This document shows, piece by piece, positions 1 to 12,012 of a stretch of 64,000 nucleotides of DNA. The stretch is from contig NZ_VHIZ01000017.1 in the NCBI RefSeq assembly GCF_006494375.1, positions 62,001-126,000 on the forward strand. The letters are read 5' to 3'. The position numbers and the translations under genes were made by a program. The stretch is from Pantoea anthophila (GTDB taxonomy: Bacteria; Pseudomonadota; Gammaproteobacteria; Enterobacterales; Enterobacteriaceae). Position 1 is the first letter of the stretch. Each line of letters opens with the position of its first letter. The notes below the pieces were generated by a model. It did no database searches, was not told where the DNA came from, and saw nothing but the letters and a program-made list of their open reading frames with translations.

Positions 1-146
1 TGGCGGTCGGGGTTAACGTCTATCTGATGTCGCAGAAATTCAATGTCATTACCGGCCCGGCGGCGGCCAGTATGCTTTTCTCTACGGTGTTTGCGGCCGT
101 AACGACGCCGGTATGGATGATGCTGATGACGCTGGCGGGCTATTAA
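1..146 (+). CDS. AEC-family (auxin efflux carrier) permease, C-terminal fragment
   Basis: The last 47 codons of a gene that begins outside the window, read in frame from base 3 to a TAA at 144-146. The tail is hydrophobic, with a segment Val-Asn-Val-Tyr-Leu-Met followed by a final membrane span ending Met-Thr-Leu-Ala-Gly-Tyr, which resembles the end of AEC-type transporters of organic acids. It converges on ahpF, with a hairpin between them. The family call rests on a short tail only, and no substrate can be given. Confidence 0.55.
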   Translation, partial: AVGVNVYLMSQKFNVITGPAAASMLFSTVFAAVTTPVWMMLMTLAGY

Positions 147-154
147 CAGGCGCA

Positions 155-181
155 TAAAAAAAGCCCCTCAGCACAGGGGCT
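155..181 (-). terminator. intrinsic terminator of ahpF
   Basis: A perfect 7-bp stem, AGCCCCT (162-168) with AGGGGCT (175-181), is preceded on the plus strand by seven A. Read on the minus strand this is a hairpin followed by a T tract, 28 bases past the ahpF stop. The plus-strand side lacks a T run, so it is mainly a minus-strand terminator. Confidence 0.8.
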
Positions 182-209
182 GAAGGGCTTATTGCCTGGC
201 TGATGAAAC

Positions 210-1778
210 TTACTCAGCCGTTTTGGTACGGATCAGATAGTCAAAGGCACTCAGTGACGCTTTCGCACCTTCGCCGCTGGCGATGATGATCTGCTTGTAC
301 GGCACGGTGGTGCAGTCGCCTGCTGCGAAGACGCCTTTCAGGCTGGTTTCGCATTTCGCATCAATGATGATTTCGCCCATTTTGTTGCGCTCAACCGCGC
401 CTTCCAGCCATGGGGTGTTCGGCAACAGACCAATCTGGACAAAGATACCGGAGAGCGGCAGCTCATGGGTGGTCTGCGTCGTACGGTCAATGTAGTGCAG
501 GCCGGTCACTTTGCTGCCGTCGCCTTTCACTTCCGTGGTCTGCGCGTTCAGGATCACATCAACGTTCTTCAGGCTGCGCAGTTTATCCTGCAGCACGCGG
601 TCAGCACGCATCTCACCAGCAAACTCCAGCAGCGTCACGTGTTCCACGATACCGGCCAGATCAATTGCCGCTTCCACGCCAGAGTTACCGCCGCCGATGA
701 CCGCGGTGCGCTTGCCTTTAAACAGCGGGCCATCACAGTGCGGGCAGTAGGTAACACCTTTGGTGCGATACTCTTCTTCACCCGGCACGCCCATGTTACG
801 CCAGCGTGCGCCGGTCGCCAGGATGATGCTGCGTGATTTCAGTACGGCACCGGAGGCGGTTTCGATGGCGTGCAGTCCGCCCTCTTTCGCCGCCGGGATC
901 AGTTTAATGGCGCTCTGGCTGTCGATGACATCCACATTGTAATCATCAACGTGTGCACGCAGTGAACCTGCCAGTTTTGCACCTTCGGTTTTAGGTACAG
1001 AGATATAGTTTTCGATATCGACCGTATCCAGCACCTGCCCGCCGAAACGCTCGCCCATCAGGCCGGTACGAATACCTTTACGCGCGGAGTAGATGGCTGC
1101 TGCTGCGCCTGCCGGGCCGCTGCCGATAATCAGAACTTCATACGCGTCACGCTTGTTCAGCTCTTCCGCTGCGCGTTTGTCCGCGTTGGTATCCACTTTG
1201 CTGACGATTTCCGCCAGGCTCATGCGACCCTGACCAAACTCTTTACCGTTAAGGTAAACCGCCGGCACGCCCATCACGTTGCGTTCCTGAATCTCATTCT
1301 GGAACAGGCCACCGTCGATTGCGGTGTGGCTGATGCGCGGGTTAATCACCGCCATCAGGTTCAGCGCCTGCACCACATCAGGACAGTTGTGGCAGGAAAG
1401 TGAATAGTAGGTCTCGAAATGGAGATCGCTGTCCAGCTCAGCAACCTGATCCAGCAGGCTCTGTGCTTCTTTAGACGGATGCCCACCGGTCTGTAACAGT
1501 GCCAGCACCAGTGAGGTAAATTCGTGACCCAGAGGTGAACCGGCAAAACGCGGGCCGCTGTTCGAACCTGGGTTAGTGATCAGAAACGAGGGCTTACGCA
1601 CCTGACGATCGTTCTCTTCGCGGAAGCTGACTTTGTCAGACAAACCAGCGATATCAACCAACAGTTCACGGATCTCGGTTGATTTTGCACCCTCATCCAG
1701 GGTGGCGATCAACTCAACAGGTTTGGTTAATTTCTCAAGGTAAGCCTTGAGCTGCGTTTTCAAATTTGTGTCGAGCAT
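210..1778 (-). CDS. ahpF: Alkyl hydroperoxide reductase subunit F (NADH:AhpC disulfide reductase)
   Basis: A 522-residue cytoplasmic flavoprotein that passes electrons from NADH to AhpC, about the length of E. coli AhpF. The N-terminal tandem thioredoxin-like domain carries CHNC with Cys129 and Cys132. A thioredoxin-reductase-like half follows, with the FAD-binding GSGPAGA (about 219-225), the redox pair CPHC (Cys345/Cys348) and the nucleotide-binding GGGNSG (about 362-367). All four redox cysteines keep their E. coli positions. It is the second gene after ahpC, 71 bases downstream, with an intrinsic terminator in the gap that should lower its expression relative to ahpC. Confidence 0.97.
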   Translation of the reverse strand: MLDTNLKTQLKAYLEKLTKPVELIATLDEGAKSTEIRELLVDIAGLSDKVSFREENDRQVRKPSFLITNPGSNSGPRFAGSPLGHEFTSLVLALLQTGGHPSKEAQSLLDQVAELDSDLHFETYYSLSCHNCPDVVQALNLMAVINPRISHTAIDGGLFQNEIQERNVMGVPAVYLNGKEFGQGRMSLAEIVSKVDTNADKRAAEELNKRDAYEVLIIGSGPAGAAAAIYSARKGIRTGLMGERFGGQVLDTVDIENYISVPKTEGAKLAGSLRAHVDDYNVDVIDSQSAIKLIPAAKEGGLHAIETASGAVLKSRSIILATGARWRNMGVPGEEEYRTKGVTYCPHCDGPLFKGKRTAVIGGGNSGVEAAIDLAGIVEHVTLLEFAGEMRADRVLQDKLRSLKNVDVILNAQTTEVKGDGSKVTGLHYIDRTTQTTHELPLSGIFVQIGLLPNTPWLEGAVERNKMGEIIIDAKCETSLKGVFAAGDCTTVPYKQIIIASGEGAKASLSAFDYLIRTKTAE

Positions 1779-1792
1779 AGTGATATCCTGGT

Positions 1793-1820
1793 CAAAAAAT
1801 CGGGTGCCGTGGCACCCGAT
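1793..1820 (-). terminator. intra-operon terminator/attenuator between ahpC and ahpF
   Basis: Bases 1799-1808 and 1811-1820 form a perfect 10-bp inverted repeat (ATCGGGTGCC with GGCACCCGAT). On the minus strand it is followed by six T (the A run 1794-1799). It lies wholly inside the 71-base ahpC-ahpF gap. I infer partial termination, which would give more ahpC than ahpF mRNA. The hairpin is visible; its efficiency is not. Confidence 0.75.
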
Positions 1821-1849
1821 TGGAGAATGGTCGAAAGGCCGAAGCGGGA

Positions 1850-2413
1850 TTAGATTTTGCCAACCAGGTCCAGAGATGGAGCCAGCGTTGCATCACCTTC
1901 TTTCCATTTCGCCGGGCAGACTTCACCTGGGTGAGAAGCAACGTACTGAGCCGCTTTCACTTTGCGCAGCAGGTCAGAGGCGTCACGGCCAATGCCTTCA
2001 GCGGTGATTTCGATAGCCTGGATAACGCCTTCCGGGTCAACGATGAAAGTACCACGGTCAGCCAGACCTTCTGCTTCACGCATGATTTCGAAGTTGCGGG
2101 TCAGCGCGCCAGTCGGGTCGCCGATCATCGCATACTGGATCTTCGCGATGGTGTCAGAAGAACCGTGCCAGGCTTTGTGGGTAAAGTGGGTGTCGGTAGA
2201 AACGGAGTAGATATCTACGCCCAGTTTCTGGAACTCTTCGTAGTGATCAGCCACGTCACCCAGCTCGGTCGGGCAGACGAAGGTGAAGTCAGCAGGATAG
2301 AAGAAGAACACACTCCATTTACCTTCAACGTCTTTCTCGGTTACGTCGATGAATTCGCCGTTTTTGAATGCTGCGTTTTTGAACGGCTTGATTTTGGTAT
2401 TGATAATAGACAT
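1850..2413 (-). CDS. ahpC: Alkyl hydroperoxide reductase subunit C (2-Cys peroxiredoxin)
   Basis: A 187-residue peroxiredoxin, the same length as E. coli AhpC, that reduces H2O2 and organic peroxides in the cytoplasm with AhpF as reductant. The peroxidatic cysteine is Cys47 in FTFVCPTE (46 without Met). The resolving cysteine is Cys166 in [14 protein letters not shown] ribosome site lies about eight bases before the ATG. It is the first gene of ahpCF, and its upstream region holds an OxyR-like array. Confidence 0.97.
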   Translation of the reverse strand: MSIINTKIKPFKNAAFKNGEFIDVTEKDVEGKWSVFFFYPADFTFVCPTELGDVADHYEEFQKLGVDIYSVSTDTHFTHKAWHGSSDTIAKIQYAMIGDPTGALTRNFEIMREAEGLADRGTFIVDPEGVIQAIEITAEGIGRDASDLLRKVKAAQYVASHPGEVCPAKWKEGDATLAPSLDLVGKI

Positions 2414-2470
2414 CTGTGGCCTCCGTTAAAATATGTGATGCAGGTTACATAATTTTCGGGCCAACATCTA

Positions 2471-2507
2471 ATATGCAGACGTTATCAATCTGATTAACGA
2501 AAGCTAT
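2471..2507 (-). promoter_or_regulatory. candidate OxyR-binding array upstream of ahpC
   Basis: Read on the minus strand, the tetrads ATAG, TAAT, ATAA and ATAT are each separated by exactly seven bases. This fits the OxyR spacing ATAG-N7-CTAT-N7-ATAG-N7-CTAT with 12 of 16 positions matching. It lies about 60-95 bases upstream of the ahpC start. OxyR control of ahpC is established in E. coli; this site is assigned by eye. Confidence 0.45.
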
Positions 2508-2647
2508 CAAACGCTGAGAGCCTGATGCTCTCTGGCCCGCCGGGCAGTGTACAGCGATTTTCGTGACATTAAACCCGCTTTGTCTTTCCCCCTCTCTTCC
2601 CGAATCGCTGCTAGTTTTGTAAGACCGGATAAAAAGGGAGCAGAGCT

Positions 2648-3103
2648 GTGGAGATACGTCCGTTTACTGAAGCCGATCGTCCTTTCCTGCGAACGCTGTT
2701 TCTGGCGGCGCGTCGGCATAACTGGCGCTGGCTGGATGGCAGCGAGTGGCAGCTGGAAGATTTTGATGGGGTGATCCTGGGGGAGACGGTGCTGGTCGCC
2801 GAGGCTGAGGGGCAGCGCGTCGGATTTGCCGGACTGCTGGAGAACGACAACTTTCTGCACAGTCTCTATGTCGATCCCGACTGGCAGGGGCGCGGCGTGG
2901 GCAGTGCCCTGCTGGAGAACGTCCAGGCGCGCTTCACCTCAACCGGGGCGCTGAAGTGTCTGCAGATGAACAAAGCCGCCCAGGCGTTTTACCTGAAACA
3001 TGGCTGGAAGATGATTTCGGCAGGCGAAGGGGAGCATGGCGGCTACGTGCTGATGCACTACCCGCTGGCGTCGGCCTATGCCAGCGGGTCGGGTCGGGCT
3101 TAG
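2648..3103 (+). CDS. GNAT-family N-acetyltransferase
   Basis: A 151-residue acetyltransferase of unknown substrate. It begins with the typical first strand MEIRPFTEAD, has a conserved SLYVDPDWQGRGVGSALLE segment around residues 72-90 that contains the acetyl-CoA-binding motif QGRGVG, and ends with the AFYLKHGW helix of the fold. The start is GTG at 2648, preceded by GGGAG. It diverges from ahpC and overlaps the end of mrp by four bases in a convergent arrangement. Its last codons run through an inverted repeat (3061-3088), so the tail may be a recent extension. Confidence 0.85.
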   Translation: MEIRPFTEADRPFLRTLFLAARRHNWRWLDGSEWQLEDFDGVILGETVLVAEAEGQRVGFAGLLENDNFLHSLYVDPDWQGRGVGSALLENVQARFTSTGALKCLQMNKAAQAFYLKHGWKMISAGEGEHGGYVLMHYPLASAYASGSGRA

Positions 3104-4212
3104 AGTGCGCGGAAGGCGATCTCGCCAGGGATCACCTCACCCTGCCAGTAAAGCTGGGCGGCGACGCGTCCGGCCAGCTGGCGATAGAGCGCCGTAAAAT
3201 CGCTGTCTGGCCGGCGGATCACCGTCGGTTCGCCTTCATCGAGATCCTCGCGCAGGTCGATGTGCAGCGGCAGCTGGGCCAGCAGCTGCGTCTGGTAAGT
3301 CTCAACCAGTTTCTGCGCCCCGCCGGTGCCGAAAATCGGCTCGTGATAGCCGCACTGACTGCAGATATGCAGACTCATATTTTCCACCACGCCCAGCACC
3401 GGAACATTGACCTTCTCAAACATCACCAGCCCTTTGCGGGCATCAATCAGGGCAATATCCTGCGGCGTGGTGACCACCAGCGCCCCGGTGACCGGCACGT
3501 TCTGCGCCAGCGTGAGCTGAATGTCGCCGGTACCCGGAGGCATATCCAGCACCAGATAATCCAGTTCCGGCCACAGCGTCTCGTTCAGCAGCTGCATCAG
3601 CGCTTTACTGGCCATCGGGCCGCGCCACACCATCGCGTTATCATCGGTGACCAGATAGCCAATTGAGTTCGTTGCCAGCCCGTGCGCCATAATCGGGGCC
3701 ATATGGGTGCCATCCGGCGAAGTCGGCCGCTGGTCCTGCGTGCCGAGCATGTTCGGCACTGACGGGCCATAGATGTCGGCGTCGAGGATCCCGACGCGCG
3801 CGCCTTCGGCGGCCAGCGCCAGCGCCATATTCACGGCAGTGCTCGATTTGCCGACGCCCCCTTTGCCGGAGCTGACCGCGATGATATTTTTCACACCGTT
3901 CACGCCCGGCTGATTTTTCACCCGCTTCAGGGTGGCAATATCATGACTGAGCCGCCAGTCGATCGCACGCGCGCCGGTCTGGCGCAGCAGTTCGGCGCTG
4001 ACCTGCTCTTTCAGGGCGTCGAACCCGCTGGCCCAGGCAAAAGGCATCATCATTTCAATGTGCAGCGTACCGTCAAGCTGCGCCACATGATGCAGCGCCT
4101 TCAGCGCGGTCAGGTTCTGGTGCAGGGTCGGATGCTCAAAGCGTTTCAGTACGCCAGCCACAATGGCGCGCAGCCCTTCTGGCGTATGCGGTTCCCGGGA
4201 TTGTGCTGTCAT
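3100..4212 (-). CDS. mrp: Iron-sulfur cluster carrier ATPase Mrp/ApbC
   Basis: A 370-residue P-loop NTPase of the Mrp/NBP35 family that carries and delivers Fe-S clusters in the cytoplasm. It has an N-terminal MIP18-like domain (about 1-95), the deviant Walker A SSGKGGVGKSS (about 114-124) and DMPPGTGD (about 223-230). The CSQC pair Cys284/Cys287 binds a bridging cluster between subunits. Length and order match E. coli Mrp. As in E. coli, it diverges from metG across a 175-base control region. Confidence 0.95.
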   Translation of the reverse strand: MTAQSREPHTPEGLRAIVAGVLKRFEHPTLHQNLTALKALHHVAQLDGTLHIEMMMPFAWASGFDALKEQVSAELLRQTGARAIDWRLSHDIATLKRVKNQPGVNGVKNIIAVSSGKGGVGKSSTAVNMALALAAEGARVGILDADIYGPSVPNMLGTQDQRPTSPDGTHMAPIMAHGLATNSIGYLVTDDNAMVWRGPMASKALMQLLNETLWPELDYLVLDMPPGTGDIQLTLAQNVPVTGALVVTTPQDIALIDARKGLVMFEKVNVPVLGVVENMSLHICSQCGYHEPIFGTGGAQKLVETYQTQLLAQLPLHIDLREDLDEGEPTVIRRPDSDFTALYRQLAGRVAAQLYWQGEVIPGEIAFRAL

Positions 4213-4387
4213 CCCTCACTCCTTATTTCTGCTCTGCTTACGCTGTTTTCAGCGAGGTAACCTCAATGATATCAGAAGCACATGGATTCGCGGCGACTGG
4301 CGGGATGAATCCCTTGTGTTTACGCAGGAGAAGCCTTCAGTTACCATCTAAGCCCGTTTTTTCAATCAACAGAAAGCTACGCAAACT

Positions 4388-6421
<2,034 letters not shown>

Positions 6422-6452
6422 CCCGCGGCTGACGAAATCCGTTCCGGACTGA

Positions 6453-6489
6453 AACCCTTTGCGCCTCTGCAGGTGCGAAGGGTTTTTTT
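6453..6489 (+). terminator. intrinsic terminator of metG
   Basis: A 14-bp stem with two G-T pairs joins 6453-6466 and 6471-6484 through a four-base loop and runs into seven T (6483-6489). It lies 32 bases after the metG stop. Confidence 0.9.
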
Positions 6490-6627
6490 ATATCGGTCAA
6501 GCACGCTCTCTTTCTGCACAGGTGAACGCGGCCTCCTCTCCTGCCGCTTTCCGGCGCATAAATGTGATCGCTAGCACGCTAAGCGGTTAATGCGTATGAT
6601 GAAGCTCAGTAAAAACAGGAGCCTGCC

Positions 6628-7020
6628 ATGCTCACCGTGCTGTCTGTCTGCGGGCGCTATCTGCGCGCCTTTATCATCATTTATCTCTGCCTGTATGCCG
6701 GAATCGGCATCGCCTCGCTGCTGCCCATTACCCTGCCCGGCAGCATTATCGGCATGTTAATTCTGTTTGCCCTGCTCGCGTCGCAAATCCTGCCGGTAAG
6801 CTGGGTGAAACCGGGCTGTCATCTGCTGATTCGCTATATGGCCCTGCTGTTTGTGCCGATCAGCGTCGGGGTGATGAACTACACCGATGTGCTGACCGCG
6901 CAGTTTGGCCCTATCGTGATCTCCTGTGTCGTCAGCACCCTGCTGGTGCTCTCGATTGTCGGCGTGAGCGCCCACAAGCTGCACAGCCGGAAGCCGGCCG
7001 GGGAGTCGGGCGATGAGTGA
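6628..7020 (+). CDS. yohJ: LrgA/CidA-like membrane protein YohJ
   Basis: A 130-residue inner-membrane protein with four predicted spans (about 12-30, 36-54, 68-86 and 95-115), matching UPF0299/LrgA. AGGAG stands nine bases before the ATG. It overlaps yohK by eight bases, so the two are translationally coupled. LrgAB-type pairs were first described as holin/antiholin-like. Related pairs in other bacteria transport pyruvate or small acids, and the substrate here is not shown by the sequence. Confidence 0.92.
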   Translation: MLTVLSVCGRYLRAFIIIYLCLYAGIGIASLLPITLPGSIIGMLILFALLASQILPVSWVKPGCHLLIRYMALLFVPISVGVMNYTDVLTAQFGPIVISCVVSTLLVLSIVGVSAHKLHSRKPAGESGDE

Positions 7021-7705
7021 AATCTGGTGGTCACTGCCGCTGACGCTGGCGGCCTTTTTCCTGGCGCGTAAACTGGCAATACGGCTGAAGCTCCCGCTGC
7101 TCAATCCGCTGCTGGTCGCGATGGCGATAATTATTCCGATACTGCTACTGTTGCAGCTGCCCTACTCGCGCTATTTCGCCGGCAGCCAGATTCTCAATCA
7201 GCTGCTGCAACCGGCGGTGGTGGCGCTGGCACTGCCGCTCTATGAACAGATCCATCAGATCCGCGCCCGCTGGAAATCCATTATCGGCGTCTGCTTTATC
7301 GGCAGCCTGACCGCCATGACCTCGGGCACGGCCATTGCGCTCTGGCTGGGGGCGACGCCCCAAATTGCGGCCACTATCGTGCCGAAATCGGTGACCACAC
7401 CGATTGCCATGGCCGTCTCCGGTTCATTGCACGGTATTCCGGCCATCAGCGCCATCTGTGTGCTGATCGCCGGGGTGCTGGGTGCGGTCTTCGGTCATAT
7501 GGTGCTGAACCTGCTCGGCGTGAAGTCTAAAGCCGCACGCGGTCTGGCGATTGGCAATGCGTCACATGCACTCGGCACGGCGCGTGCAGCCGAACTCGAT
7601 TTTCAGGAGGGCGCCTTCAGTTCGCTGGCCCTGGTGATCTGCGGCATCATCACCTCACTGCTGGCCCCCTTTGTTTTTCCGCTGCTGCTGCATTGGTTTG
7701 GCTAA
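7013..7705 (+). CDS. yohK: LrgB-family membrane protein YohK
   Basis: A 230-residue LrgB/CidB-like inner-membrane protein with about six to seven spans. The family segments [14 protein letters not shown] (about 123-136) and [13 protein letters not shown] (about 175-187) are present. It starts inside the end of yohJ and presumably acts with it. It ends just before a perfect 12-bp inverted repeat and the cdd control region. Confidence 0.92.
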   Translation: MSEIWWSLPLTLAAFFLARKLAIRLKLPLLNPLLVAMAIIIPILLLLQLPYSRYFAGSQILNQLLQPAVVALALPLYEQIHQIRARWKSIIGVCFIGSLTAMTSGTAIALWLGATPQIAATIVPKSVTTPIAMAVSGSLHGIPAISAICVLIAGVLGAVFGHMVLNLLGVKSKAARGLAIGNASHALGTARAAELDFQEGAFSSLALVICGIITSLLAPFVFPLLLHWFG

Positions 7706-7731
7706 AACTTTGCGAGAGATCTCGCAAAGTT
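7706..7731 (+). promoter_or_regulatory. 26-base palindrome with CRP-S-type core (TGCGA-N6-TCGCA) upstream of cdd
   Basis: Twelve-base arms AACTTTGCGAGA and TCTCGCAAAGTT flank a two-base centre. The core TGCGA (7711-7715), six bases, TCGCA (7722-7726) has CRP-site geometry with C in place of the usual T. That is the hallmark of Sxy-dependent CRP-S sites described in Haemophilus and E. coli. The repeat lacks a T tract, which argues against a yohK terminator. CRP control of cdd is established in E. coli; the CRP-S reading is inference. Confidence 0.5.
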
Positions 7732-7782
7732 GAAACATGCAACACAGGTTACATTGTCAGAGCGACCTGGATCACATATAAA
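7729..7782 (+). promoter_or_regulatory. probable cdd promoter region with CytR-like repeats and a weak CRP site
   Basis: An inverted repeat GTTGAAAC/CATGCAAC (7729-7743) has one arm that reads GTTGCATG in reverse, one base off the CytR octamer GTTGCATT. A degenerate CRP site AGCGA-N6-TCACA lies at 7761-7776. A TATAAA box at 7777-7782 could be the -10. E. coli cdd is repressed by CytR and activated by CRP. The exact start site here is ambiguous. Confidence 0.4.
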
Positions 7783-7825
7783 CCGGTGACCGGCACGTCG
7801 CCCTGCTGAATTTAATGAGGCTCTC

Positions 7826-8716
7826 ATGCAATCCCGTTTCCTCTCCGCTTTTGAGGCATTGCCATCAACGCTGCAAACGGCGCTGGCTCCCCTGCTGGAC
7901 GATCCTGACTTTGAGGCGCGACTGAGCGCCAGCCAGGTCGCTGCACTGCAGCAACAGACGCAGATGGATGCCGATACGCTGGCGCTGGCGCTGCTGCCCC
8001 TGGCAGCGGCCTGCGCTGTCGCCACCGTCTCCCACTTCAACGTCGGCGCGATTGCCCGTGGCGTCAGCGGTGCCTGGTACTTCGGGGCGAACATGGAGTT
8101 TGTCGGCGCCCCCCTGCAGCAGACGGTTCACGCCGAGCAGAGCGCGATCACCCACGCCTGGCTGTGTGGCGAGCCGCAGCTGGAGAGCATCACCGTCAAC
8201 TATACGCCGTGCGGTCACTGCCGCCAGTTTATGAACGAGCTGAACAGCGGCACCGCTATTCGTATCAGCCTGCCGCAGCGCGCAGTGAGTACCCTGGCTG
8301 ACTATCTGCCGGATGCATTTGGCCCGCGCGACCTCGACATCAGCACTTTCCTGATGGACCACGTTGACCACGGCTACGTCGCTGCGGGTGACGAACTGGT
8401 GCAGGCTGCCGTTGCCGCCGCCAATGCCAGTCACGCCCCCTACAGCCAGTCGCACGCCGGGGTTGCGCTGCTGACCGTGAGCGGTTCGATTGTCACCGGC
8501 CGCTATGCGGAAAACGCCGCGTTTAATCCCAGCTTCCCGCCCCTTCAGGCGGCGCTGGTGCGGCTGAACATGCAGGGCGGCGATGTCCGTCAGATAAAAA
8601 GAGCGGTATTAGCGGAAGCAGAAAATGCCACGCTGAGCCAGTTTGCCGCCACGCAAGCCACGCTGCAGACATTTGGCTGCAGTGAGCTGCTGCATGTGAC
8701 GCTGAACAAAGCATAA
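7826..8716 (+). CDS. cdd: Cytidine deaminase
   Basis: A 296-residue enzyme of the long homodimeric E. coli type (294 residues there) that deaminates cytidine and deoxycytidine in pyrimidine salvage. The zinc site is complete: His102 and catalytic Glu104 in [10 protein letters not shown], and Cys129 and Cys132 in TPCGHCRQF. The C-terminal half is the catalytically dead repeat of the fold. It has its own control region with CRP- and CytR-like sites. In E. coli the next gene is sanA, whereas here maeA intervenes. Confidence 0.97.
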   Translation: MQSRFLSAFEALPSTLQTALAPLLDDPDFEARLSASQVAALQQQTQMDADTLALALLPLAAACAVATVSHFNVGAIARGVSGAWYFGANMEFVGAPLQQTVHAEQSAITHAWLCGEPQLESITVNYTPCGHCRQFMNELNSGTAIRISLPQRAVSTLADYLPDAFGPRDLDISTFLMDHVDHGYVAAGDELVQAAVAAANASHAPYSQSHAGVALLTVSGSIVTGRYAENAAFNPSFPPLQAALVRLNMQGGDVRQIKRAVLAEAENATLSQFAATQATLQTFGCSELLHVTLNKA

Positions 8717-8822
8717 CCGGCTGTCAGAAAGGCCACAGTTTTGTGAGCTTTTATGAACAAACGCTGTACTTCTGCGGGAAATTTCATAGGATCTGGCGCC
8801 AGAATTCACGTCATGACAAATT

Positions 8823-8922
8823 ACTCTGAATAATTCAGGTTGCAGGATGGCAGCACGGTCGTGAATTTTCCCGCAGCGGTGACCCTGCCGCTACAGGCCT
8901 GCAGTCTGAGCTATAACGGGTA
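8823..8922. repeat. degenerate ~100-bp imperfect palindromic repeat upstream of maeA
   Basis: The left end reads ACTCTGAATAATTCAGG, then TTGCAGG. The right end, in reverse, reads TACCCGTTATAGCTCAG, then ACTGCAGG. The two ends form an imperfect inverted repeat. I recall very similar ends on short palindromic repeats that are common between genes in Serratia, Yersinia and Erwinia relatives. This copy looks decayed. It lies between cdd and maeA, where the gene order departs from E. coli. Confidence 0.45.
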
Positions 8923-8984
8923 AGAAAACTGGCGCTACCTTTCCGGCGTGACGCCAGACAACACTGCAACCGGAGCATCACCGC

Positions 8985-10682
8985 ATGGAACTCGACTACG
9001 AAAGTAAACGCCCGCTTTATATCCCATATGCTGGCCCGATTTTGCTTGAATTTCCCCTGCTGAACAAAGGCAGCGCCTTTACCCTCGAAGAACGTAACGA
9101 ATTTAACCTCAATGGTCTGCTGCCTGAAGCGGTGGAGTCGATTGAAGAGCAGGCAAAGCGCGCCTGGCGTCAGTTCCAGGACTTCAAAAACAATAACGAT
9201 AAGCACGTCTACCTGCGAAACATCCAGGACACGAACGAAACGCTGTTCTACCGCCTGCTGGATAACCATCTCGAAGAGATGATGCCCATCATCTACACCC
9301 CGACCGTCGGCGCAGCCTGCGAACACTTCTCTGAAATCTACCGTCGTGCGCGTGGCGTTTTCATCTCCTACCCGAACCGCGATCGCATCGAAGATATGCT
9401 GCAGAACGCCACCAAACAGAATGTGAAGGTGATTGTGGTGACCGATGGCGAGCGTATCCTGGGTCTGGGCGACCAGGGCATCGGTGGAATGGGGATTCCG
9501 ATTGGTAAGCTTTCACTCTATACAGCCTGCGGCGGCATCAGCCCGGCTTACACCCTGCCGGTCGTGCTGGATGTCGGCACCAATAACCAGCAGCTGCTGA
9601 ACGACCCGCTCTATATGGGCTGGCGTCATCCGCGTATCACCGGCGAAGAGTATGACGCCTTCGTCAATGAGTTCATTCAGGCCGTTAAGCGCCGCTGGCC
9701 GAAAGTGCTGTTGCAGTTCGAAGATTTCGCCCAGAAGAACGCGATGCCGCTGCTGAACCGCTATCGCGAAGAGGTCTGCTGCTTTAATGATGATATCCAG
9801 GGCACTGCTGCCGTCACCGTCGGCACGCTGATCGCCGCCAGCCGCGCAGCCGGCAGCCGTCTGTGCGAGCAGAAAGTGGTCTTCCTGGGAGCCGGTTCCG
9901 CGGGTTGTGGTATCGCTGAGCAGATCATCGCGCAGATGAAATCTGAAGGTCTGAGCGACGACGAAGCCCGTAGCCGGGTGATGATGGTGGATCGCTTTGG
10001 TCTGCTCACTGACAAACTGCCTAACCTGCTCGATTTCCAGAGCAAGCTGGTGCAGAAGAGCGAAAACCTGCAGAACTGGGATGTCGCCAGTGATTCAATC
10101 TCGCTGCTGGACGTGGTGCGCAATGCCCAGCCCGATATCCTGATTGGTGTTTCCGGTCAGCCGGGTCTGTTCACTGAAGAGATCATCCGTGAGATGCACA
10201 AGCACTGTAAGCGCCCTATCGTGATGCCACTGTCGAACCCGACATCACGCGTGGAAGCGACGCCAGCCGATATCATCGCCTGGACTGACGGTGCAGCACT
10301 GGTCGCCACCGGCAGCCCGTTCTCGCCAGTAAGCTGGAACGGTAAAACCTATCCGATCGCGCAGTGCAACAACTCCTACATCTTCCCGGGAATTGGTCTG
10401 GGTGTGATTGCCTCAGGCGCCAGCCGCGTCACCGACAGCATGCTGATGACCGCCAGCCGCGCACTGGCTGACTGCTCTCCGCTGGTCAACGAAGGCGAAG
10501 GCCCGGTACTGCCCGAGATCAAAGATATTCAGGGCGTGTCGAAGATCATTGCGATGGAAGTGGGCAAAGCCGCTCAGCTGGCGGGCGTTGCCGTGGTGAC
10601 CTCAGAAGATGTGTTGTCACAGGCTATTGCCAACAACTTCTGGCTGCCGCAGTACCGTCACTATCGCCGTACCTCGATTTAA
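8985..10682 (+). CDS. maeA: NAD-dependent malic enzyme
   Basis: A 565-residue malate dehydrogenase (decarboxylating), the same length as E. coli MaeA, that turns malate into pyruvate and CO2. Malic-enzyme signatures run in order: [13 protein letters not shown] (about 98-110), the catalytic region [14 protein letters not shown] (about 151-164), the metal-binding [11 protein letters not shown] (about 266-276) and the Rossmann motif [12 protein letters not shown] (about 298-309). A CCGGAG ribosome site precedes the ATG. In E. coli this gene is far from cdd, so its place between cdd and sanA is a lineage difference. Confidence 0.96.
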   Translation: MELDYESKRPLYIPYAGPILLEFPLLNKGSAFTLEERNEFNLNGLLPEAVESIEEQAKRAWRQFQDFKNNNDKHVYLRNIQDTNETLFYRLLDNHLEEMMPIIYTPTVGAACEHFSEIYRRARGVFISYPNRDRIEDMLQNATKQNVKVIVVTDGERILGLGDQGIGGMGIPIGKLSLYTACGGISPAYTLPVVLDVGTNNQQLLNDPLYMGWRHPRITGEEYDAFVNEFIQAVKRRWPKVLLQFEDFAQKNAMPLLNRYREEVCCFNDDIQGTAAVTVGTLIAASRAAGSRLCEQKVVFLGAGSAGCGIAEQIIAQMKSEGLSDDEARSRVMMVDRFGLLTDKLPNLLDFQSKLVQKSENLQNWDVASDSISLLDVVRNAQPDILIGVSGQPGLFTEEIIREMHKHCKRPIVMPLSNPTSRVEATPADIIAWTDGAALVATGSPFSPVSWNGKTYPIAQCNNSYIFPGIGLGVIASGASRVTDSMLMTASRALADCSPLVNEGEGPVLPEIKDIQGVSKIIAMEVGKAAQLAGVAVVTSEDVLSQAIANNFWLPQYRHYRRTSI

Positions 10683-10690
10683 TCCTCAGC

Positions 10691-10716
10691 CTGCCGGACC
10701 TGATAGGGTCCGGCAG
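10691..10716 (+). terminator. hairpin after maeA, probable terminator
   Basis: A perfect 10-bp stem, CTGCCGGACC (10691-10700) with GGTCCGGCAG (10707-10716), has a six-base loop and lies eight bases past the maeA stop. Only a short TGTT follows, so termination may be weak or Rho-assisted. Confidence 0.6.
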
Positions 10717-10799
10717 TGTTCAAAAAGCGCACAGCCAGCCGGCAGTAACTTGCTTCGCTGCGACGCCTCAAGTAGCCTTGTGCCATCTCAACATTCTGA

Positions 10800-11537
<738 letters not shown>

Positions 11538-11585
11538 ATCTTCGATTAAGAGGGGGCTGGTGCAGCGCCAGACAGGCATGCGCTA

Positions 11586-11622
11586 GCTCAGGGAGCATAC
11601 GCCTTCCGCAAAGATGCAAAGG
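11586..11622. repeat. fragment of a dispersed intergenic repeat (same family as 25458-25566)
   Basis: GCTCAGGGAGC at 11586 and the following GCAAAGATGCAAAG match the left part of the element at 25458 (GCTCAGGGAGC, then GCAAAGACGCAAAA) with few differences by eye. Similarity is lost after about 37 bases. It is inverted relative to the tandem copies at 11701-12012. Confidence 0.5.
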
Positions 11623-11700
11623 GAATTCTGACAGCAGCGAATAAGCCCAACGCGCAGGGAATTGGGTCAGAAGAGGAAAGCGTCCCGCGCCAGGGACGGC

Positions 11701-12012
11701 GCGGGCCGAGCGTGTCATGGATGACGGCTTTTGCGTCTTTCCGATCTGACCCTGTTCCCTGCGCAGACTCCGTCTCAAAGCAATGACCTCAGCCTTTAAG
11801 CAGGCCGAGCGTGTCATGGATGACGGCCTTTGCGACTTTCCGATCTGACCCTGTTTCCTGCGCAGACTCCGTCTCAAAGCAATGACCTACAGTCCTCTTC
11901 CATAAACAAAGCAGGCCGGGTGTGTCATGGACAACAGCCTTTGCAACTTTCCGATCTGACCCTGTTCCCTTCGCAGACTCGATCTCACAGCAACGACCCC
12001 GGCACTACCCAT
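11701..12012. repeat. three tandem copies of a ~100-bp intergenic repeat between sanA and mglC
   Basis: The copies start at 11701, 11800 and 11911 (spacings 99 and 111). Each runs GC(A/G)GGCCG(A/G)G(C/T)GTGTCATGGA, then about 30 bases on CTTTCCGATCTGACCCTGTT, then CGCAGACTC and CAATGACC or a close variant. Copies 1 and 2 differ at about four of their first 90 bases; copy 3 is more diverged. In reverse complement each copy aligns with the palindromic element at 25458-25566. Long reading frames across the array (for example 11404-11877, minus) repeat the same peptide and are artefacts. The rest of the 518-base gap holds the fragment at 11586, an inverted GC-rich arm at 11685-11704 and the mgl terminator. 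Confidence 0.85.

Noticed and set aside
2507..2860. 117-codon minus-strand frame across the ahpC-GNAT gap
   Set aside because: It overlaps the GNAT coding start and the ahpC promoter; no similarity to a known family.
11701..12012. CRISPR array
   Set aside because: Units of about 100 bp with no alternating short repeat and unique spacer, and no cas genes nearby.
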